Origin: Arthrobacter sp. efr-133-R2A-120
GTDB taxonomy: Bacteria > Actinomycetota > Actinomycetes > Actinomycetales > Micrococcaceae
Length of the DNA stretch: 64,000 nt
Assembly (NCBI RefSeq): GCF_030209835.1
Contig: NZ_JARVRF010000011.1
Location: 213,004-277,003, forward strand
Direction: 5' to 3'
A model generated the notes under the pieces. It was not told the origin of the DNA, did not search any database, and saw nothing but the letters and a program-made list of their open reading frames with translations. Each line of letters starts with the position of its first letter. Within the stretch, counting starts at the first letter, position 1. A program made the position numbers and the translations under genes. This document shows, piece after piece, positions 1 to 9,342 of the stretch.

Positions 1-836
1 CAGGACGCCTGTTGTATGTCGTCGTAGCCGATCACCCATAAGTCTTCGGGCACACGAATGCCGGCGGCCTTGGCTGTGTCGAGGGCGGCGAAGGCGAGGA
101 GGTCGTTGCTGCACACGAGGGCGTTGATGTCCGGGTTCAGGCGGAGGAGCCGCGCGGCGGTGCGGCATCCACTTTCGTGCGTGTACGCGCCGTGAGCGAC
201 GAGTTCGTCGGGGAGGGGGTGACCGAGTCGGGCCAGACGGTCCGAGAAGCCTCCAAGGCGCTGCGCCGTGGTGCTGGCCAAGGGAGTTCCGCCGATGAAT
301 GCGGTCCGGGTGCGCCCGTGGGCGACCAGGTAGTCGGCGATCAGGCCGGCGCCTTGCCGGTTGGCGCTTGAGACTTGATCGCAATCGGCGCCCTCGACGG
401 TGCGGTTGACCAGCACGAGGGGGCTTCGCTGTTCGAGCGCCCGTGCCAGTTCATGGGAGTGCTCGGTGACGGTGGTGAATATCACCCCGTCCACGGTCCC
501 CTCCCGGATCGCGTCAAGGGCGGCCTGATTCTTGCCCCCGTCCGAGACCCATACGGTCATACGGTGGTCGGAGGCATCGAGGCTGCGGCTGAGCGCCTCA
601 AGAAGCTGTGGGTAGAACGGGTTGCCAAGGTCGGCCACGACGACCCCGATGGTCCCGGTGCGACCGGTCTTCATGGTGCGCGCAGCACGATTCGGAACAT
701 AGCCGATGCGCGTCATGGCGTCCATGACACGGGCGCGCGTTTTTTCGCTCACGGGTGTCCCGGCGGTGAGCACGCGCGACACGGTCGCCTGCGAGACGCC
801 GGCCTCGCGGGCCACGTCACGGCTTGTCGCTGCCAT
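1..836 (-). CDS. LacI-family transcriptional regulator (3' end cut by window start)
   Basis: The minus strand reads without interruption from an ATG at 836 to the window edge. The N-terminus is a typical LacI helix-turn-helix: SRDVAREAGVSQATVSRVL, then VSEKTRARVMDAMTRIGYVPN. A periplasmic-binding-protein-like effector domain follows (TGTIGVVVADLGNPFYPQLL near residue 62, VDGVIFTTV, FIGGTPLAS, and VCSNDLLAFAALDTAKAAG near the edge). About 278 codons are visible of a usual ~335, so only the C-terminus is missing. It is divergent from the dehydrogenase gene at 969 and most likely represses it through the palindrome at 915-930. The ligand, probably a sugar or polyol, is inferred only from the family. 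Confidence 0.9.
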   Translation of the reverse strand, partial: MAATSRDVAREAGVSQATVSRVLTAGTPVSEKTRARVMDAMTRIGYVPNRAARTMKTGRTGTIGVVVADLGNPFYPQLLEALSRSLDASDHRMTVWVSDGGKNQAALDAIREGTVDGVIFTTVTEHSHELARALEQRSPLVLVNRTVEGADCDQVSSANRQGAGLIADYLVAHGRTRTAFIGGTPLASTTAQRLGGFSDRLARLGHPLPDELVAHGAYTHESGCRTAARLLRLNPDINALVCSNDLLAFAALDTAKAAGIRVPEDLWVIGYDDIQQAS

Positions 837-914
837 CGTTTCGATCGTCCTTTCGTGATCAACCTACGGTCTTGTCCTCATCAACTTACAGTCTTGCTGC
901 ACTGCCATTTCATG

Positions 915-930
915 ATGTATACGTATACAT
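915..930. promoter_or_regulatory. Palindromic operator between lacI-type gene and dehydrogenase operon
   Basis: ATGTATACGTATACAT is a perfect 16-bp palindrome with the central CG typical of LacI-family operators. It lies in the 132-bp divergent gap, 39 bp before the start of the dehydrogenase gene, so it could serve both promoters. Its assignment to the adjacent LacI regulator is an inference. Confidence 0.6.
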
Positions 931-968
931 ATTCAAACTCTCCGAACATGAACCGGTAAAGGACATCC

Positions 969-2309
969 ATGAGCGCCCCATTCACATCAACCTCCCTAGA
1001 CCTCAAGACCCGCGCCGCCGGGGAACGCGTGGCCGGCTCTGATCCGAAGGTAAAGAACACCGTCGAGGAGGTGATTGCCGATATCCGCGACCGCGGCGAC
1101 GTCGCCGTACGCGAATACTCACAGAAGTTCGATGCGTGGGCACCGGAATCGTTCCTCCTTGGTGCTGAACAGATCGCAGACGTGATGGCCCGCGTGCCCG
1201 AACAGGTGCTCGCCGACATCCGCTTCGTGCAGACCCAGGTGCGCACCATGGCCGAGCATCAGCTTGCCTCGCTCCAAGAATTCGAGGTTGAAACGTTCCC
1301 CGGCGTCTTTCTGGGTCAGAAGAACGTGCCAGTCACCACCATCGGCGCATACGTTCCGGGCGGCCGCTACCCACTGCTCGCCTCGGCGCACATGACCGTG
1401 GTCACCGCCAAGGTCGCCGGCGTCGAACGCGTCGCCGCCGCTACGCCTCCCATCGACGGCGGCATCCCGGACGCCACTGTTGCCGCCCTGCACCTCGCCG
1501 GCGCCGACGAAATCTACATCCTTGGCGGCGTCCAGGCGATAGCGGCCCTGGCCGTGGGCACCGAAACCATCGACCCCGTGCACATGCTGGCAGGACCTGG
1601 CAACGCCTTTGTTGCCGAAGCGAAGCGCCAGCTATTCGGCGAGGTCGGCATCGACCTGTTCGCCGGGCCGACCGAAGTGCTCATCGTCGCCGATGAGCAC
1701 GCGGATCCCTTCGTCGTCGCCGTCGACTTACTTTCGCAAGCCGAACATGGACCCGATTCCCCGGCCGTGCTCATCACCACCTCGGAGGATCTCGGCCGTG
1801 CCGTGATCGATCACGTTGATCGGCTCTTGCCCGGTATGCCCACTCGCGACTTCGCGGAAGCGGCGTGGCGGGACTACGGCGAGGTGCACGTCGTCGATAC
1901 CCTCAACGAGGCGTACGCGCTGGCCGACGGCTACGCGTTCGAGCACGTGCAAATCATGACCGCACAGCCTCGGGAGGCGCTGGAGAAGATGCGCCACTAC
2001 GGTGCCCTCTTCCTCGGCGAAGGGACGTGTGTGTCGTACGGTGACAAGACCATTGGCACGAACCATGTACTTCCCACCCGAGGTGCAGCCCGCTACACCG
2101 GCGGGCTCTGGGTCGGCAAGTTTCTTCGCACCGTCACTTACCAGGAGGTGCGCAACGAAGAATCCAGTGCCATGCTGGGGGAGATCACGGGCCGCGCCGC
2201 CCGCGTCGAGCGCTTTGAGGGTCACGCGCGCTCGGGTGACGTGCGGGTGGCCAAGTACCGGGGCGACGCGTTCGAATGGATGCCGCAGTCTGCCGCACGG
2301 AAAGGCTAA
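969..2309 (+). CDS. Histidinol dehydrogenase-family NAD-dependent dehydrogenase (catabolic HisD paralogue)
   Basis: 446 residues matching the HisD fold along its length: YVPGGRYPLLASAHM near residue 120, GPGNAFVAEAKRQLFG, GIDLFAGPTEVLIVAD, the zinc/substrate region SQAEHGPDSPA, GTNHVLPT and the C-terminal EGHARSGDVR. HisD oxidises L-histidinol, but the gene sits with a LacI regulator, an SDR and a GntR regulator and not with his genes. It therefore resembles the catabolic paralogues, of which sulfopropanediol 3-dehydrogenase (HpsN) is a characterised example. The substrate is unknown; a hydroxylated carboxylate, sulfonate or polyol is likely. The SDR starts 34 bp downstream, so the two are probably co-transcribed. 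Confidence 0.85.
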   Translation: MSAPFTSTSLDLKTRAAGERVAGSDPKVKNTVEEVIADIRDRGDVAVREYSQKFDAWAPESFLLGAEQIADVMARVPEQVLADIRFVQTQVRTMAEHQLASLQEFEVETFPGVFLGQKNVPVTTIGAYVPGGRYPLLASAHMTVVTAKVAGVERVAAATPPIDGGIPDATVAALHLAGADEIYILGGVQAIAALAVGTETIDPVHMLAGPGNAFVAEAKRQLFGEVGIDLFAGPTEVLIVADEHADPFVVAVDLLSQAEHGPDSPAVLITTSEDLGRAVIDHVDRLLPGMPTRDFAEAAWRDYGEVHVVDTLNEAYALADGYAFEHVQIMTAQPREALEKMRHYGALFLGEGTCVSYGDKTIGTNHVLPTRGAARYTGGLWVGKFLRTVTYQEVRNEESSAMLGEITGRAARVERFEGHARSGDVRVAKYRGDAFEWMPQSAARKG

Positions 2310-2343
2310 GTCCTTGGCGCCCACCCATGGATCGGAGGCTCCT

Positions 2344-3090
2344 ATGTTCTCTTTTCGACTCGATGGCCGCGCCGTCCTCGTCACCGGGGCCGGCCGCGGG
2401 CTCGGTCGGGCGGTCGCCGACGGCTTGAACGAACTGGGAGCCACCGTCTATGGCACTTCCCGGGTACTTGCAGAGGCCGAGCAGATCGCTGAGCGCTACG
2501 GAACGTCGCCGGTGGTGCTGGATGTGACAGATATCGACGAGGCCGCCGCTGTCATCCAGCGGCTGCACGCCCAGGGCGCAGGAATTAGCCTCCTCGTCAA
2601 CAACGCGGGGGTGAACGTGCCGCAGCCAGCCTTCGAGGTCACCCCTGAGGCATGGGACCAAGTTCATCAGCTGAACGCGAAAGGTCTGTTCTTTCTGTCG
2701 CAAACCATCGCGAAGCATTGGGCCGTCGAGGGAATCAAAGGGTCGATCGTAAACATTGGTTCCCAAGCGGGCATCGTCGCCATCGAAGATCGCGTTTCAT
2801 ACAGCTCCAGCAAGGCAGCCGTCATTCAGCTGACCAGAAGCATGGCATTCGAGTGGGGGCACCTGGGTATCCGCGTCAACACAGTGGCACCCACCTTCAT
2901 TCGTACGGAGTTGACTGAATCGACGCTCTCCCGGCCGGACTTCGCCGCCATCCTGCTCGCCCGCATACCGCTGGGCCGCTTCGGTGAACCCGACGACGTC
3001 GTGGGAGCCGTCGCCTTCTTGCTCGGCGATGCCGCCGCTCTGATCACGGGCCAGACGATCCTCGTCGACGGCGGATATACCATCCACTGA
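2344..3090 (+). CDS. Short-chain dehydrogenase/reductase
   Basis: 248-residue classical SDR. The cofactor motif TGAGRGLG is near residue 15, NNAG near residue 87, the catalytic Ser lies in NIGSQAG, and YSSSK holds the YxxxK pair near residue 155. The C-terminus ITGQTILVDGGYTIH is typical of gluconate 5-dehydrogenase/glucose dehydrogenase-like SDRs. The ATG at 2344, preceded by a GGAGG-like sequence, is preferred because the reading frame extending upstream only overlaps the dehydrogenase gene. It probably acts on the same catabolic route as the HisD-like enzyme, with the two oxidising different hydroxyls. Substrate unknown. Confidence 0.88.
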   Translation: MFSFRLDGRAVLVTGAGRGLGRAVADGLNELGATVYGTSRVLAEAEQIAERYGTSPVVLDVTDIDEAAAVIQRLHAQGAGISLLVNNAGVNVPQPAFEVTPEAWDQVHQLNAKGLFFLSQTIAKHWAVEGIKGSIVNIGSQAGIVAIEDRVSYSSSKAAVIQLTRSMAFEWGHLGIRVNTVAPTFIRTELTESTLSRPDFAAILLARIPLGRFGEPDDVVGAVAFLLGDAAALITGQTILVDGGYTIH

Positions 3091-3262
3091 GTTCCTACCG
3101 CACCCATCCGACCGGCCCGCCGTGGGTGTGTAACAACATACCGGGAGCGTCGCGTCCACCGCAGGACCGGCGGATGACACTTCGCCGACGAGGAAATGGT
3201 CAAGCAATCGTCGATCGGGAATATTATGGTAGGAATACCCCCTTATCGATAGGTTGAATCGC

Positions 3263-4036
3263 ATGAAAACCTCAACGTCCAGCCTTTGGACTGCGGATGC
3301 ATCGCCGACCGCTCTAGGTCGCCAGGTCAAGACGTCGGAACGCGTCGCTTCGGCGATCCTGGAACTAATCATCGAGCGGGAACTTCAGGCCGGGGACCGG
3401 TTGCCGAACGAGGCTGAGATGATCGAGCATTTCGATGTAGGGCGCGGCTCCCTGCGTGAGGCGCTGCGCATCCTCGAGACCTTTGGCTTGATCGTCCTGC
3501 GCTCGGGCCCCGGTGGCGGCCCCGTGCTTCTACGCGTCAACCCGCGCGATGTCAGCCGCAGTTTCTCCCTTTATCTCAATCTGGGCGGGGCGACGCTTGA
3601 AGAACTGGCCGAGGCGCGCCTCCTTCTCGAGCCGCTTGTCGCGCGCAAAGCCGCTGAATCACTCACGCCGGAATCCGCGGAGCAGATTCGCCGAGCGCTG
3701 GACCGTGAAGCAGGGGATGGTGCTGAGCCCAGCATCATCGTGGAGCGCGCCAATGACTTTCACTACACGCTTGCGCTGAGCACCGGAAACACTGTGCTGA
3801 ATCTACTCGCCACGGCGCTGAAGGAGATGTACACGTCACGACTGGTCAATATCGGCCTCGCCGAGAAGACGACCGACAGCACGATTCGCCACGAACACGC
3901 CGCGATTGGCGAGGCGGTCATTGCCGGAGACGCCGACCTCGCCGAACGCCTCGCACGCGAACACTTCCGCACCCACTTCGAGCAGATAAAGGCCGCCTCC
4001 CCGGGCTTTGTCGCGTCGCGGATCACCTGGGCCTAG
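3263..4036 (+). CDS. GntR-family (FCD/FadR subclass) transcriptional regulator
   Basis: About 257 residues. The N-terminal winged helix contains RLPNEAEMIEHFDVGRGSLREALRILE (two pieces: RLPNEAEMIEHFDVG, SLREALRILETFGL) and is followed by an all-helical FCD ligand domain with LEELAEARLLLEPLVARKAA and conserved His residues in DFHYTLA, RHEHAAI and REHFRTH, typical of metal-dependent FCD sensors. An ATG at 3263 or a TTG three codons upstream could start it. It follows the HisD-like/SDR pair in the same direction after a 172-bp gap, so it may have its own promoter and give a second layer of control beside the LacI protein. Ligand unknown. Confidence 0.85.
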   Translation: MKTSTSSLWTADASPTALGRQVKTSERVASAILELIIERELQAGDRLPNEAEMIEHFDVGRGSLREALRILETFGLIVLRSGPGGGPVLLRVNPRDVSRSFSLYLNLGGATLEELAEARLLLEPLVARKAAESLTPESAEQIRRALDREAGDGAEPSIIVERANDFHYTLALSTGNTVLNLLATALKEMYTSRLVNIGLAEKTTDSTIRHEHAAIGEAVIAGDADLAERLAREHFRTHFEQIKAASPGFVASRITWA

Positions 4037-4094
4037 GTGTTATTCCCCCGGATCTGTTTCATTTGCCTGCTTTCCGGCGGTTTTGTTCAGTAAG

Positions 4095-4285
4095 TTTTCC
4101 GTGTCCGGCTAGCGGTGTCGGCGTTCAACAACTCAATTGAGATGGTGCAGCAGACTGCGGCGGGCTTTCCGAGTCAAAGTCCAGGAACGGGCTGAATTCC
4201 TCCCACTCATGGTTCCATGACCGAGTGACCGCCTGTAATTTCTCAAAGAGTTTCGCGAGATCCTCCAGGGTCGCCCCTTTCGGTG
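4095..4285 (-). pseudogene. IS256-family transposase remnant
   Basis: On the minus strand one frame reads GATLEDLAKLFEKLQAVTRSW then NHEWEEFSPFLDFDSE. This matches the IS256-family segment with conserved W...W..F.PFLDYD. The DNA just beyond still resembles the following EIRRVICTTNAIESLNAR block (GTCTGCTGCACC, then CAATTGAG and TTGAACGCCGACACCGC) but is out of frame. Only about 60 codons from the C-terminal third remain, and no ends or target duplication are recognisable. The rest of the 4037-4690 gap holds no gene I can support. Confidence 0.55.
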
Positions 4286-4699
4286 GCGCACGGCTTCACC
4301 ATCAGCATGCATGCCCTTGATCCGATGCCTTAGGTGCAGGCCGGGCAGCGAAGCCTAAGACAGAAGCGCTGCTCGGCCGAGGACGGCGAGTGCCCCGGGT
4401 CGACGCAATTCCTCGGCGAACCCCAACGTGCGGTTCTAACGGCGCCTGCGCGAACGAGCGCAACAATTGCGAGGACGATTTCAATCACCTGGCCACACGG
4501 CACCTGGCAGACGCATCAGGGGTGGCTTACTCGCTTTAGTGGTTCCAAGGGTTCCATGCGCCATATCCAAAAACTACTTTCCCCCCGATCCCCGTTGTGC
4601 CGCGTCAGGCGGGAAACACCGTCTGATTTACAGGCCGGTTGAAGGGTTATGCGTGTTCGCCATGAGCTTCGGGGTGTTGGCAGGGTGTGGTCTGAAGGG

Positions 4700-4728
4700 G
4701 TGACAAATATCCGATTCATACATATAGT
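4700..4728 (+). promoter_or_regulatory. Sigma70-like promoter for the hydrolase-etf operon
   Basis: GTGACA (4700-4705) and TATAGT (4723-4728) are separated by exactly 17 bp and stand 60 bp before the GTG start at 4790. An AAAGAGGAG ribosome site lies just before that start. This is an AT-rich patch in a GC-rich background, as expected for a promoter. Confidence 0.5.
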
Positions 4729-4789
4729 TAGGATGGAATTGCTGGTCTGCCGGGCGTGTTGAGCCCGGACCAACTCAAAGAGGAGCACT

Positions 4790-5641
4790 GTGACTGCGCA
4801 CGAGTATCAAGAAGGCCGGGCCAGGGTCAACGGCCTGGACATCCATTACCTGGAATGGGGCAAGCGCGGGAACCAGCCGCTGGTGATGGTGCATGGTTTG
4901 AACGTCACCGCCCACACCTGGGATCCGATCGCGCGCCGTCTTGCGGAGAAGTACCACGTCATTGCCCCGGACCTGCGCGGTCATGGGGAGAGCAGCTGGT
5001 CCCCGCAGGGCTACGCGGTGCGGGCGTTCGCCGGTGATGTCACCGGGCTGCTCGGGCAGATGGGCATCGGACCCTACTACTTGGTCGGGCACTCCAACGG
5101 GGTGCGTGTCTCGATCGCGATCGCGGGGGAGAACCCCGGGCAGGTGCGGCGGATGGCGTTATCGGATGCGGGGCCGGCGACCAGCGTGGAGGGTGCGCGG
5201 TTCATGCGGGACTTCATCGCGCGCAACACGAACCTGCGCGGTTTCCGTGACGAGAACGAGGTGCGCGAGTTCTACGTGGCGCAGCACCCGGAGTGGGTCG
5301 AGGAGTTCATCGACCTGCACGTGAAGTACCAGGTGCGCCGGAACTGGGCGGGCAAGCTGGTGCCCAAGGCCGACCCGGACCTGCAGTGGATCACCGGCTC
5401 GGTGAGCCTGCCCGACGTCGAGTACCTGTGGGAGATGTCGGCGAAGGCGGCCATGCCGACCCTGTACATGATCGGGCGCACCAGCAACGTCCTGGACCAG
5501 CCGATCATCGACCGTCTTCAGCAGGTCATGCCCGACGTGCGGGTCGAATGGTTCGAGACCGGCCATTACATCCCCCGCGAGCAACCCAAACAATTCACCG
5601 ACTCCCTCCTGGACTTCTTCGCGGAAGGCGAGCAACGATGA
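4790..5641 (+). CDS. Alpha/beta hydrolase
   Basis: 283 residues with the alpha/beta-hydrolase layout: oxyanion segment VMVHGLNVTAHTWD (~residue 32), PDLRGHGES (~residue 61), nucleophile elbow GHSNG (~residue 102), an acidic residue in the late TLYMIGRTSNVLDQ strand, and the terminal His in ETGHYIP (~residue 263). The GTG start is supported by the ribosome site AAAGAGGAG. It heads an operon with an electron-transfer flavoprotein and a membrane cytochrome-like protein, so it probably hydrolyses an ester, lactone or thioester of the compound oxidised through the flavoprotein. The substrate cannot be read from the sequence. Confidence 0.85.
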   Translation: MTAHEYQEGRARVNGLDIHYLEWGKRGNQPLVMVHGLNVTAHTWDPIARRLAEKYHVIAPDLRGHGESSWSPQGYAVRAFAGDVTGLLGQMGIGPYYLVGHSNGVRVSIAIAGENPGQVRRMALSDAGPATSVEGARFMRDFIARNTNLRGFRDENEVREFYVAQHPEWVEEFIDLHVKYQVRRNWAGKLVPKADPDLQWITGSVSLPDVEYLWEMSAKAAMPTLYMIGRTSNVLDQPIIDRLQQVMPDVRVEWFETGHYIPREQPKQFTDSLLDFFAEGEQR

Positions 5642-5727
5642 GTGAGCTCAGCCTCGTCGAGATGCTCACGTACATGGACTACTTTTGCGTGCCGGTGCCA
5701 TCCGCACATCCACCATATTTGCAATGA
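5638..5727 (+). CDS. 29-codon ORF coupled to the hydrolase, possibly a truncated gene
   Basis: The ATG overlaps the hydrolase stop (ATGA), the arrangement of translational coupling, and encodes MSELSLVEMLTYMDYF plus 13 residues before TGA at 5727. No family recognised. An ETF operon normally contains the flavin dehydrogenase that reduces the ETF. None is present here, and this stub sits where one would be expected. It may be the start of a deleted enzyme gene or a genuine micropeptide. Confidence 0.4.
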   Translation: MSELSLVEMLTYMDYFCVPVPSAHPPYLQ

Positions 5728-5749
5728 GGGAAGGACCGAGGAGAACAAC

Positions 5750-6520
5750 ATGAAGATCGTTGTTTTGGCGAAGGAAGTTCCGGATACGGAAGAGGAGCGG
5801 GTATTGGACCTTCAGACGGGCCTGCTGGACCGGGTGGCTTCGGACCGGATACCGGACGAGATCAACGAGCGTGCCCTCGAGGTGGCCCTGCGGTTCAAAG
5901 ATGAGAACAAGGATGCCGAGGTCGTCGTGCTCTGCGTCGGTCCGGCGCAGAGCACGAAGTCGCTGCGCAAACTGTTGTCGATGGGCGCGGACTCGGCGAT
6001 CCATGTCGCAGACGACGGGTTGGCCGGGGCTGACGCGTCCGCGACTTCCGCGGCTTTGGCAGCGGCGTTGTCCTGGACCGGATATGACCTGGTGGTGGCC
6101 GGCAATGAGTCCACCGACGGGCGCGGCGGGGTCGTGCCGGCGATGGTTGCGGAGCGGCTGGGCTTGCCCCTGCTGCCCTCCTTGGGCACGGCGACGATCA
6201 CGTCGAGTTCCGTGAGCGGCTTGGTCGGGGTCGAAGGCGGCACACTCTCGGTGAGCGCAGATTTGCCGGCGGTGATCTCGGTGACAGAGAGTGCTGCCGA
6301 GGCTAGGTTCCCGAATTTCAAGGGAATCCTGAAAGCGAAGAAAAAGCCGCTGCAAACCCTCGGGCTATCGGATCTCGGCGTAGGAAGCTTCAGTCCCACT
6401 CGCAGCGTCATGGTGTCCGCGAATGGGCGCCCGCCTCGGGCCATGGGCCGGAAAGTCGTCGACGAGGGCAATGCCGCCGCCGAACTAGCCGATTTCCTTG
6501 TTGCCGGCCGGCTCATCTGA
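5750..6520 (+). CDS. etfB: Electron transfer flavoprotein beta subunit
   Basis: 256 residues of the ETF beta/FixA family: N-terminal [20 protein letters not shown], a nucleotide-binding region [17 protein letters not shown] (~residue 75), and the characteristic [24 protein letters not shown] split as [13 protein letters not shown] and [14 protein letters not shown]. Near the C-terminus [16 protein letters not shown] corresponds to the recognition-loop/ETF-beta signature region. A GAGGAG ribosome site precedes the ATG. The heterodimer with EtfA carries FAD (and AMP) and accepts electrons from a flavin dehydrogenase. etfA follows after 31 bp. Confidence 0.93.
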   Translation: MKIVVLAKEVPDTEEERVLDLQTGLLDRVASDRIPDEINERALEVALRFKDENKDAEVVVLCVGPAQSTKSLRKLLSMGADSAIHVADDGLAGADASATSAALAAALSWTGYDLVVAGNESTDGRGGVVPAMVAERLGLPLLPSLGTATITSSSVSGLVGVEGGTLSVSADLPAVISVTESAAEARFPNFKGILKAKKKPLQTLGLSDLGVGSFSPTRSVMVSANGRPPRAMGRKVVDEGNAAAELADFLVAGRLI

Positions 6521-6551
6521 ACCTCTACAAGAACTCGAAGGGACATTTCCG

Positions 6552-7535
6552 ATGGCCAATGTCATTGTTTTGATCGAAACCACGAACACGGGCGGGGCCA
6601 AATCCACCGCAGCCTCCTTGCTCGGTGCGGCCTCGTTGCTGGGCACCCCGGTGGCGGTTGCCGCCGTCGTGCACGGGGCGGGCGGCGATCTGGCCACCGA
6701 ACTCGGTGCCCTGGGCGCGGCCAGCGTGCGTATCTATGAATCCGACAGGGCCGGCCAGTTGCTGGCTGCCCCGGACCTGGACGCGTTGTCGGATGCCGTA
6801 CGTGTGCTTTCACCTGCAGCGGTGCTTGTGGCCAACACGGTCGAAAGCCGTGAGGTCGCCGCGCGCCTGGCAGTGCGAACGGGCGCGGGGCTGCTGATCG
6901 ACGCAGTCGGCGTGCGCGCCGAGGGGGATCGCGTCATTGCCACGCACTCGGTGTTCGGCGGCGCGTACACCACCGAGTCGGCAGTCGACGGGGGACTGCC
7001 GATCATCACACTGCGCCTGGGGGCTATCGACGACCGAGCAGCGGCAGTGAATGCTGACGCCGTCAGCATGGCGGCGGAGAATGGTCCCGGTCGTTTCGCG
7101 ACAATCGAGTCCTCAACTGCGACGACCGTGGATTCCGGACGCCCGGCCCTGCGGGGGGCAGCGGTAGTGGTTTCCGGTGGGCGCGGGCTTGGTTCGAAGG
7201 AGAACTTCGTCCTTGTCGAGCAGCTTGCAGATGCGCTAGGCGCGGCAGTGGGCGCTTCCCGCGCCGCGGTCGATGCCGGCTACGTACCGCAGTCGCACCA
7301 AGTGGGGCAGACGGGCGTCGCAGTATCCCCGCAACTGTATATCGCGCTGGGTATTTCCGGGGCGATCCAGCACCGGGCCGGGATGCAAACGTCCAAAACC
7401 ATCGTGGCGATCAACAAGGACGAGGATGCCCCGATCTTCGACGTCGCCGACTTCGGCATTGTCGGCGACGTGTTCACCGTGGTTCCCCAGTTGATCGCGG
7501 CCGTTGAGGCCCGCCAGCTTTCCGCCAGCCGCTGA
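6552..7535 (+). CDS. etfA: Electron transfer flavoprotein alpha subunit
   Basis: 327 residues of the ETF alpha/FixB family. The C-terminal FAD domain is clear: [15 protein letters not shown] (~residue 205), [34 protein letters not shown] and [20 protein letters not shown], which holds the conserved FAD-binding signature. The ATG at 6552, preceded by GAAGGGACA, gives the normal family length; a longer reading of the same frame overlaps etfB. The operon has neither an ETF:quinone oxidoreductase nor an Fe-S partner. The membrane protein encoded 25 bp downstream may take over the electrons. Confidence 0.93.
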   Translation: MANVIVLIETTNTGGAKSTAASLLGAASLLGTPVAVAAVVHGAGGDLATELGALGAASVRIYESDRAGQLLAAPDLDALSDAVRVLSPAAVLVANTVESREVAARLAVRTGAGLLIDAVGVRAEGDRVIATHSVFGGAYTTESAVDGGLPIITLRLGAIDDRAAAVNADAVSMAAENGPGRFATIESSTATTVDSGRPALRGAAVVVSGGRGLGSKENFVLVEQLADALGAAVGASRAAVDAGYVPQSHQVGQTGVAVSPQLYIALGISGAIQHRAGMQTSKTIVAINKDEDAPIFDVADFGIVGDVFTVVPQLIAAVEARQLSASR

Positions 7536-7560
7536 CCGCTCAAACAAGGAAGCCACCGAA

Positions 7561-8535
7561 ATGTCCTCGCCAACAAACATGCCCTCGACGTCCGCGCCGT
7601 CGTCGCCTAAGTCCGGGAAGCCAAGGAAGCCGGCCTGGCCCGGGTGGGTGCGGGCGGTGCTGGCGGGTGCGGCTGCCGTCGTAGTTTTGGCGCTGGTTGT
7701 GCTGCTGGCCAGGTGGCTGCGCACCCTCGGACCTATGCAGGATTTCCTGACGACGTATCCGGGGCAGGCCGAGCTGCCCGCGTCGACCCCGCTCGGCTTG
7801 CCGGCCTGGCTGGGGTGGCAGCACTTCCTCAACGCGTTCCTGATCCTGCTGATCGTCCGTTCCGGCTGGCTGGTGCGCACCACCGCCAGGCCCAAGGCGA
7901 ACTGGACCCGGAACAACAAGGCCCTAATCAAAACGAAGAACCCGCCGAAAAAGATCAGCCTGGACCTCTGGTTCCACCTGAGCCTGGACGCATTGTGGGT
8001 TCTCAACGGGATTGTTTTCTTCATCATGCTCTTCGCCACGGGCCAATGGCTGCGGATTGTGCCGACAGGCTGGAACGTCATCCCGAACGCGCTGTCGGCG
8101 GCGTTGCAGTATGCGTCCCTGGACTGGCCGCTGGAGAGTGGCTGGAGTAACTACAACGCGCTGCAGTTGCTTTCATATTTCGCGGTCGTGTTCATCGCAG
8201 CGCCGTTGGCGATCGCCACCGGGCTGCGGATGTCCAACGTATGGCCCCAGCACACTGCCCGGCTGAACAGGGCGTACACGATCGAGATGGCCCGTGCCCT
8301 GCATTACCCGACGATGCTGTTCTTCGTGCTGTTCATCGTCATCCACGTGGTCCTGGTATTCACCACAGGGGCACTCCGAAACCTGAACCACATGTACGCT
8401 GCACGGGACGACGCCGGCTGGCTCGGCTTCTGGATGTTCGCCGGTTCGCTGGCCTTGATGAGCGCGTCCTGGTTCCTGGCACGCCCGCTCTTCCTGCGGC
8501 CCGTCGCGACCCTCACCGGCAAGGTGACGCGATAA
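7561..8535 (+). CDS. Integral membrane b-type cytochrome-like protein, ETF-linked
   Basis: 324 residues. After a Pro/Ser-rich N-terminus come about six membrane segments: [20 protein letters not shown] (~residue 35), the [19 protein letters not shown] region, [59 protein letters not shown] and [17 protein letters not shown]. Membrane-embedded His residues ([23 protein letters not shown]) are placed like the haem ligands of cytochrome b561/Ni-hydrogenase b-type subunits. Co-transcription with etfBA suggests that it passes ETF electrons to quinone. This is inference; the family call is moderate. Confidence 0.7.
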   Translation: MSSPTNMPSTSAPSSPKSGKPRKPAWPGWVRAVLAGAAAVVVLALVVLLARWLRTLGPMQDFLTTYPGQAELPASTPLGLPAWLGWQHFLNAFLILLIVRSGWLVRTTARPKANWTRNNKALIKTKNPPKKISLDLWFHLSLDALWVLNGIVFFIMLFATGQWLRIVPTGWNVIPNALSAALQYASLDWPLESGWSNYNALQLLSYFAVVFIAAPLAIATGLRMSNVWPQHTARLNRAYTIEMARALHYPTMLFFVLFIVIHVVLVFTTGALRNLNHMYAARDDAGWLGFWMFAGSLALMSASWFLARPLFLRPVATLTGKVTR

Positions 8536-9342
8536 ACGCCGCATCGCTCGGGCCAAGAAACATTCGTTCTCGCGCTTTATAAGCGGCCCTTGTTCTAACC
8601 TGGAAGCGGGTTACGGGCAGCCGAATCGCGGGTAGGCATCGGACAACGAAGCAACGAGCAGCACACCGGGCTCTGTGAGCCAACTGGGATACGGGTCGGA
8701 TCAGCTCCTCCCGGTCGAATCGGGCGACAAAATCGACGCGCATACGAGGAGAAAGACTGGATCCCTGAGCGGGGACGGTAACCTCCGCCACGAATAGAAC
8801 TGCCGAATTGGACCAACTCGATGAGAGATCCGGGGTTCTATTGCATCTTCACCAACTGGCTGCTGCCACAACAAATCCACACGGGTTCCTAAAACGCCCC
8901 CGTTGGGGGTAGGCATCACTGGCGCCTGTGACCAGAGGGGCGATGCTGACCGCTGGGGTACTTAGCGGGTTTCGCTCCTGTAGTGGAGTCCAATCCAGGG
9001 TGCTGCGGTGAGTTCATCGTCCAGAGATTGTTGCGACGGCGACGCTACGTCTTCTGCCGTCGGATCCCGCAGGGGCTCTCCGTGACAGTCGGTACTTGTA
9101 GATTGCGAAATAGGCACTGGCATCTCCTGCTGGTTTGGGTGCGAACTATAGAGCGGCACGAACCGATTCAGTTCCCAGGACTTTGGACTGAGACGTACTC
9201 CTCGGGTCATCCCTGGCTGCGGATGGCAGCGTGTAGTGAGCGGCGGGGCGGCAGTTGTTGCGATAGGCGACGATCCGGGTGATCGTCTTTTGCAGCCCCG
9301 CCGCGGCTTGTGGATGGGCGATGCCCATAGAGGCCTTGGCGC
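8536..9342. other. Gene-poor, decayed stretch
   Basis: Some 800 bp with no gene I can support. A minus-strand reading frame at 8962-9210 (82 codons, MTRGVRLSPKSWELN...) has no recognisable domain and no good ribosome site. I saw no complete insertion sequence, tRNA or clear terminator. Confidence 0.4.

Noticed and set aside
177..959. Plus-strand open frames opposite the LacI gene
   Set aside because: They mirror the minus-strand regulator, whose HTH and effector domain are unmistakable; the plus frames show no domain.
969..2309. Histidine biosynthesis role for the HisD-like protein
   Set aside because: No other his gene is near, and the LacI, SDR and GntR context is catabolic.
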